From the NCBI RefSeq assembly GCF_017562075.2, contig NC_054084.1:28698808-28762807 (forward strand): DNA of 64,000 bases. Direction: 5' to 3'. The position numbers and the translations under genes were made by a program. The notes under the pieces are model-generated. The model did not search any database and was not told the DNA's origin. It saw only the letters and a list, made by a program, of their open reading frames with translations. This DNA is from Anopheles merus (lineage: Eukaryota > Arthropoda > Insecta > Diptera > Culicidae). Positions 60,231 to 64,000 of the stretch are shown here, piece after piece (within the stretch, counting starts at the first letter, position 1; each line of letters begins with the position of its first letter).

Positions 60231-60410
60231 TACATACTTTTAGGCGCATTTATAATTCTACATTAGATCAATAAAAAAACTGCATTGTTTTTACATTTCC
60301 ATCTTTTCGTAACATTCACTAATTCTAACGTTCAAATAGTCGTTCCTATAACTTGCTTCTTTTCGAGAAAAAAAAACATTTATTTTCAGAGCGCCTAAAA
60401 GTTTGCAAAA
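60231..60410. mobile_element. MITE with CTTTTAGGCGC termini
   Basis: TACATACTTTTAGGCGCA at the left is mirrored by GAGCGCCTAAAAGTTTGCAA at the right, about 180 bp apart. The termini match the 73-bp hairpin at 40461. Confidence 0.6.
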
Positions 60411-63400
60411 TATGTTCTTATAATAATTCATCCAATAGGATCTTTAGACGCTTTGAAGTCGAAAATGAAAGCTTTTAGCATGCAGTTGCCACAGTCATGT
60501 TGTAAATTTGACTTTTATTCTGATGGAAATGTGATATGATGGTTGTTTAGCATTTTATATGTATGTTATAACTTAAAAATAGTGATTTTGAGATCCAAAT
60601 GTTTGTCCACTAGCAGCCAAAATCAATCGTGTTGGAGATAGTGAAGCTGTCAGTAGTTGACAAGCAATACAAGTCGGTTTCGAATGAAAGTTTGAAACAT
60701 TGTAGAGTAAAATTTTGTTCTTCCGGCTGAAAACATAAATTGAACTAAAACTCTAGTGAAATTAAACGAACTAAACCCAGCAGTGTATTTATCAATTACT
60801 AATTTAAAAATTACTAATTACTACTACCATTCTCATGTTCCACCATCGCATCACTGTGCCACTGTTGCTATGGTTACGCACGCAACCGAAACGATCTCGC
60901 CAAGGTTAGGATCTCCTGTCGGTGTGGGAAAGCATTTAAAAATTCTCTTTTACGACCGTAATGAAGCAACATTTCGCGCTTAGTCCTGTCCGTCCTCCTT
61001 TTGCTCTCTCTCTTTCTGTCTTCCTTACCACCGCCTCTGTCTAGTACCGGAACGTTTTGCATACCGTTCCTTAATTCCTTCCCCGACGGAATCTGCAGGG
61101 ACCGATGGGGTACGGCGAGGACCCCCCCCCCTCGATGGCGCTGTACACGGGTGTGTAGAGAAATTAATTTGATTTTAGACTTTCACATTCACAAATTATT
61201 CTCTCGGTAGGGTACTTGAATGGAGTCGAGCCACCCGGTTTCCCCACACGACGCCCCGGGAGGGCCGGGAGGGCGGGATACACTTTGGAGAGTTTTTAAA
61301 AGGGTTTTCTAGGGCAGGTGGAGGGGCGGGGGACCATGTTTTTGATTGCGAGCAGTGTGCCCACCCTCACCACCGAGTCCGTTCTAAATGGGTGTGTGGG
61401 AAGGCACAACAGAGGCACAGCGCCGGGGCAACATAGATGTTACACGCCCGCACGCTCTGCTGGAAACAATGTTGCTTTTAAAGCAATTTGGAATACTCAC
61501 CTCACCCGCCGCTCCCGAAACGAAACGTAGAGGTTTGAGGGTTTTTAAGGGTAGACATGCTAGAAAAAAATGGCAAAATGCTCGTGAGAGTTGTCGAGAG
61601 TTGGTTGTTGGCAGCAGCAGCAGCAGCAGGAAAATACAGAGGGTTCAAGGGGGTTTTTTGATGTTAGGAAAATTCTTTATACTTCCCTTCCCATGCCGTT
61701 ATCTCATGCCTTCTATTGTCCCCTGCCCTTTTCCCCCCGAATACGACTCGACCTTCGGGGGTATGGCTTTGTCTATGATCAATCTTCTTCGCTGCTTTGC
61801 TATGCTAAAAAAAAGCCCCAAAAGAAACGATCCCAGCACCGAAGGTTTTCGCATCGTTTCTTCGTTTTTCGCTCGCAATTTGATACAAACGTTTCGTCGC
61901 TCCGGTATGTTTGCACTTTCCACCCTCGAGGGGTTAAATGTTTTTGTTTCGTTTCCACGGACGGCTAAATCCGCGCAGCTCGTGGCATACGATACGGCTT
62001 CAAATGTGTGCCCAAAGTGGTGTATGTGAGTGTGGGTTTGTGATCGCTGTTTTTGAAGTTTTTGCATTTGGATGATTACCGGGTGTTTTTGTTTGTACTC
62101 TTGAACCTAGTTGATATATCTTTTTCCCGAACCGGTGCCGGTGAAATGCTTTCGAGTGTTTACCGAACGACAGCAACGCGCACGGGCGCGCGTGTCGCTT
62201 GTTAGAAACTCTCAGAACTCATTTTAAGCTCGTCATGAATGTGGATTGCATAACTTTTGGCGCTTGCGAAAGTATTTCGAGCAGCGCTATTCTGGAAGTG
62301 ATTCGTCGTCATGCAGAACAAAGGATGTTATTGGTTTCTATTTGAAGGGAACTCTCAAGCGCCGTTTGAAATGCACAACGGCAAGCATTACAGCCGATCA
62401 AAATGATTGTACTTAATACGCTCCAAAGCGAACAACTAAGCATTACAATATAATCTCTGTTTTAAATGAGAGTTTTTACACCCAATAAATCCCTGCTGCT
62501 ACATTGCCGCTTAATTGCTGTCCTTTTTTTTTGTTTTAAAAGCAAAAAAAGAAGCAATTCTCCCCTGATCCTGATTAGGTTTACCACTCGCCTCCACTAA
62601 CGAATCCGGCTCCATCCAAATAAAGGCCAGAACAAAGGGCGCTCGTTCAAATCTCGGCCCCGAGCGACTCCCCGTTCGAACACAATCACATCAAAGGACG
62701 TTACCATGGGGTACAAAACAGTATCCCAGCCGGAGATCGGATTCATCAGCATCGGGCAACAGCAAGGCTAAGGGATGATATCAGTTGATTTTAAATTGAA
62801 AACTTTACACCTTCCGGTGCGTTCCTTGCCCTGCCCCTGTGAGGAACTGTGAGAAGGGAGCCGGCAGTCAAACGCCATCTATTCCTGCCGGTCCCTCACA
62901 GATAAGAGCGCACCACACACACGCACAGAGACACACGTGCTGTCGGGTCGTACCGCTAGGAACGATTTTCCGGGCAAACGGATGAGATGGATGAGGTCAT
63001 CATCGAGGCAGAATTGGTGGAAAATTGAATCACCCTCCCCGGTCGGGACACGCGGTTGCGGAACGTAACGGGCCCAAAACTCCCAAGCGTGATACGATCC
63101 AGCGGAAGTACACACACATACACATACACGTGTGGAGAAAAGCTGAAATCTGCCAACATGTGCGCACCCTTTACGGGTGGAAAGAGCGGTTACGGCGGAA
63201 CTACGTCAAAACGCCGGGGATTCCGGTGAAAAATCTTTACCACCTCAACTCGGGACCGTCAACTTTCTCGAGGCCTTGACTGGAAATATGGAAATATCTG
63301 ATTATATTTGGCAACCCGCATGCCAGCCTTCCCTACACTGGCGTAAAACACTGGCGTAAAAACGATGTGATAGCGCACAAAAACGCCATCAGCGATCTGG

Positions 63401-64000
63401 TGGAAAATTGTGTCATCAAGACACACACATCCGCAACACCCGCAAGGGACTGAGAGACTATGAAGCGATGTGCAGAAACCTGAGCTATGGCACTCATGTT
63501 GCCTACCCACTCCCCAAAGGTAGGCACATCTTCTGGCGGTCTCGAGGTCTCCGTGTGCCATCGGTCTCACACAGCTCTTGGTGAGCCGGCAGCCGTGAGT
63601 GTGTGTGTTCGTGAGGTTGTACCCAGCTTTGCTCGCTTTCAGAACTATCAGCAGAGTGGAAAATTACCTTTGATTTAATTAAACCGGTAGAGATTCGGGC
63701 GGTAGTGCACTTTTGCCAGTGCGCGCACAGTCCTCCAGGATGGGAAAGGAAATCGAGGCAGTAAAAGGGTCGCAGGGTAACACATCGGCTCCGACATTGG
63801 TAGGCCGCCTGGGTGATTGAGCGCCAATGGCCAGCAATTTCGATCAGCCTCATTACCGCCGATGCTTCGATGCGTCTAATTGGGAGGTTTTCGTGTGGCA
63901 AATATTGAACGCGGCGTCGTGTGCTGCTGCAGAAACGTTCATTTCTGTTCGCTGGTGGACTTTGTTGCACTTCACGGCAATGGAAAAGATCAGGAATTCG
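60411..64000. other. Non-coding stretch to the window end
   Basis: No gene was recognised. ACACTGGCGTAAA is repeated twice in tandem near 63335-63361. Open frames at about 61388-62029 and 63503-63970 have no known domain and look fortuitous. Confidence 0.35.

Noticed and set aside
1..64000. CRISPR arrays, bacterial operons, riboswitches
   Set aside because: The window is clearly insect nuclear DNA. The regular repeats are microsatellites, not spaced direct repeats.

Overview
The window looks like mosquito DNA, most likely Anopheles (An. gambiae complex or a close relative). The evidence is short introns of 67-77 bp with GT-AG ends, insect orthologues (a CSRNP/Axud1 protein and an Olig-family bHLH factor), many GA/CT and CA microsatellites, and many TA-flanked miniature transposons with CAGGG termini. 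I could not run a database search, so the species is an inference. All four host protein genes lie on the minus strand.

Layout. At 76-280 is the first exon of a dimeric dihydrodiol dehydrogenase whose remainder lies off the left edge. About 1.6-1.96 kb holds a decayed non-LTR reverse transcriptase fragment. Axud1/CSRNP (3632-7164, two coding exons, 1151 residues) follows. A stretch of about 17 kb without a convincing gene (7.3-24.3 kb) holds microsatellites, two tandem duplications and a nested cluster of related MITEs (15.3-17.3 kb). Oli (24286-25127, three coding exons, 233 residues) has a likely 5' UTR exon ending at 25431. After about 4 kb of intergenic DNA comes a secreted leucine-rich repeat protein (29997-31174) with a very short first exon.

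From 31.8 to 49.6 kb mobile DNA dominates. It includes a dead Tc1/mariner element with clear inverted repeats and TA duplications (31857-33166). A minus-strand Ty3/gypsy element (about 33.7-38.6 kb) has gag, pol and a 3' LTR, but no recognisable 5' LTR and a frameshift near the end of pol. A complete plus-strand Mag-like Ty3/gypsy element (44068-49477) has two 341-bp LTRs that look identical and one long gag-pol frame. This last element sits inside an older palindromic MITE (43786-49622). From 49.6 to 64 kb I see no convincing gene, only repeats and two more MITEs.

The host genes are not an operon and share no evident pathway: one metabolic enzyme, two transcription regulators and one secreted LRR protein. 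Long non-coding flanks beside Oli fit what is known of neural bHLH genes with distant enhancers, but no enhancer can be proven here. The most unusual structures are the transposons nested inside transposons.
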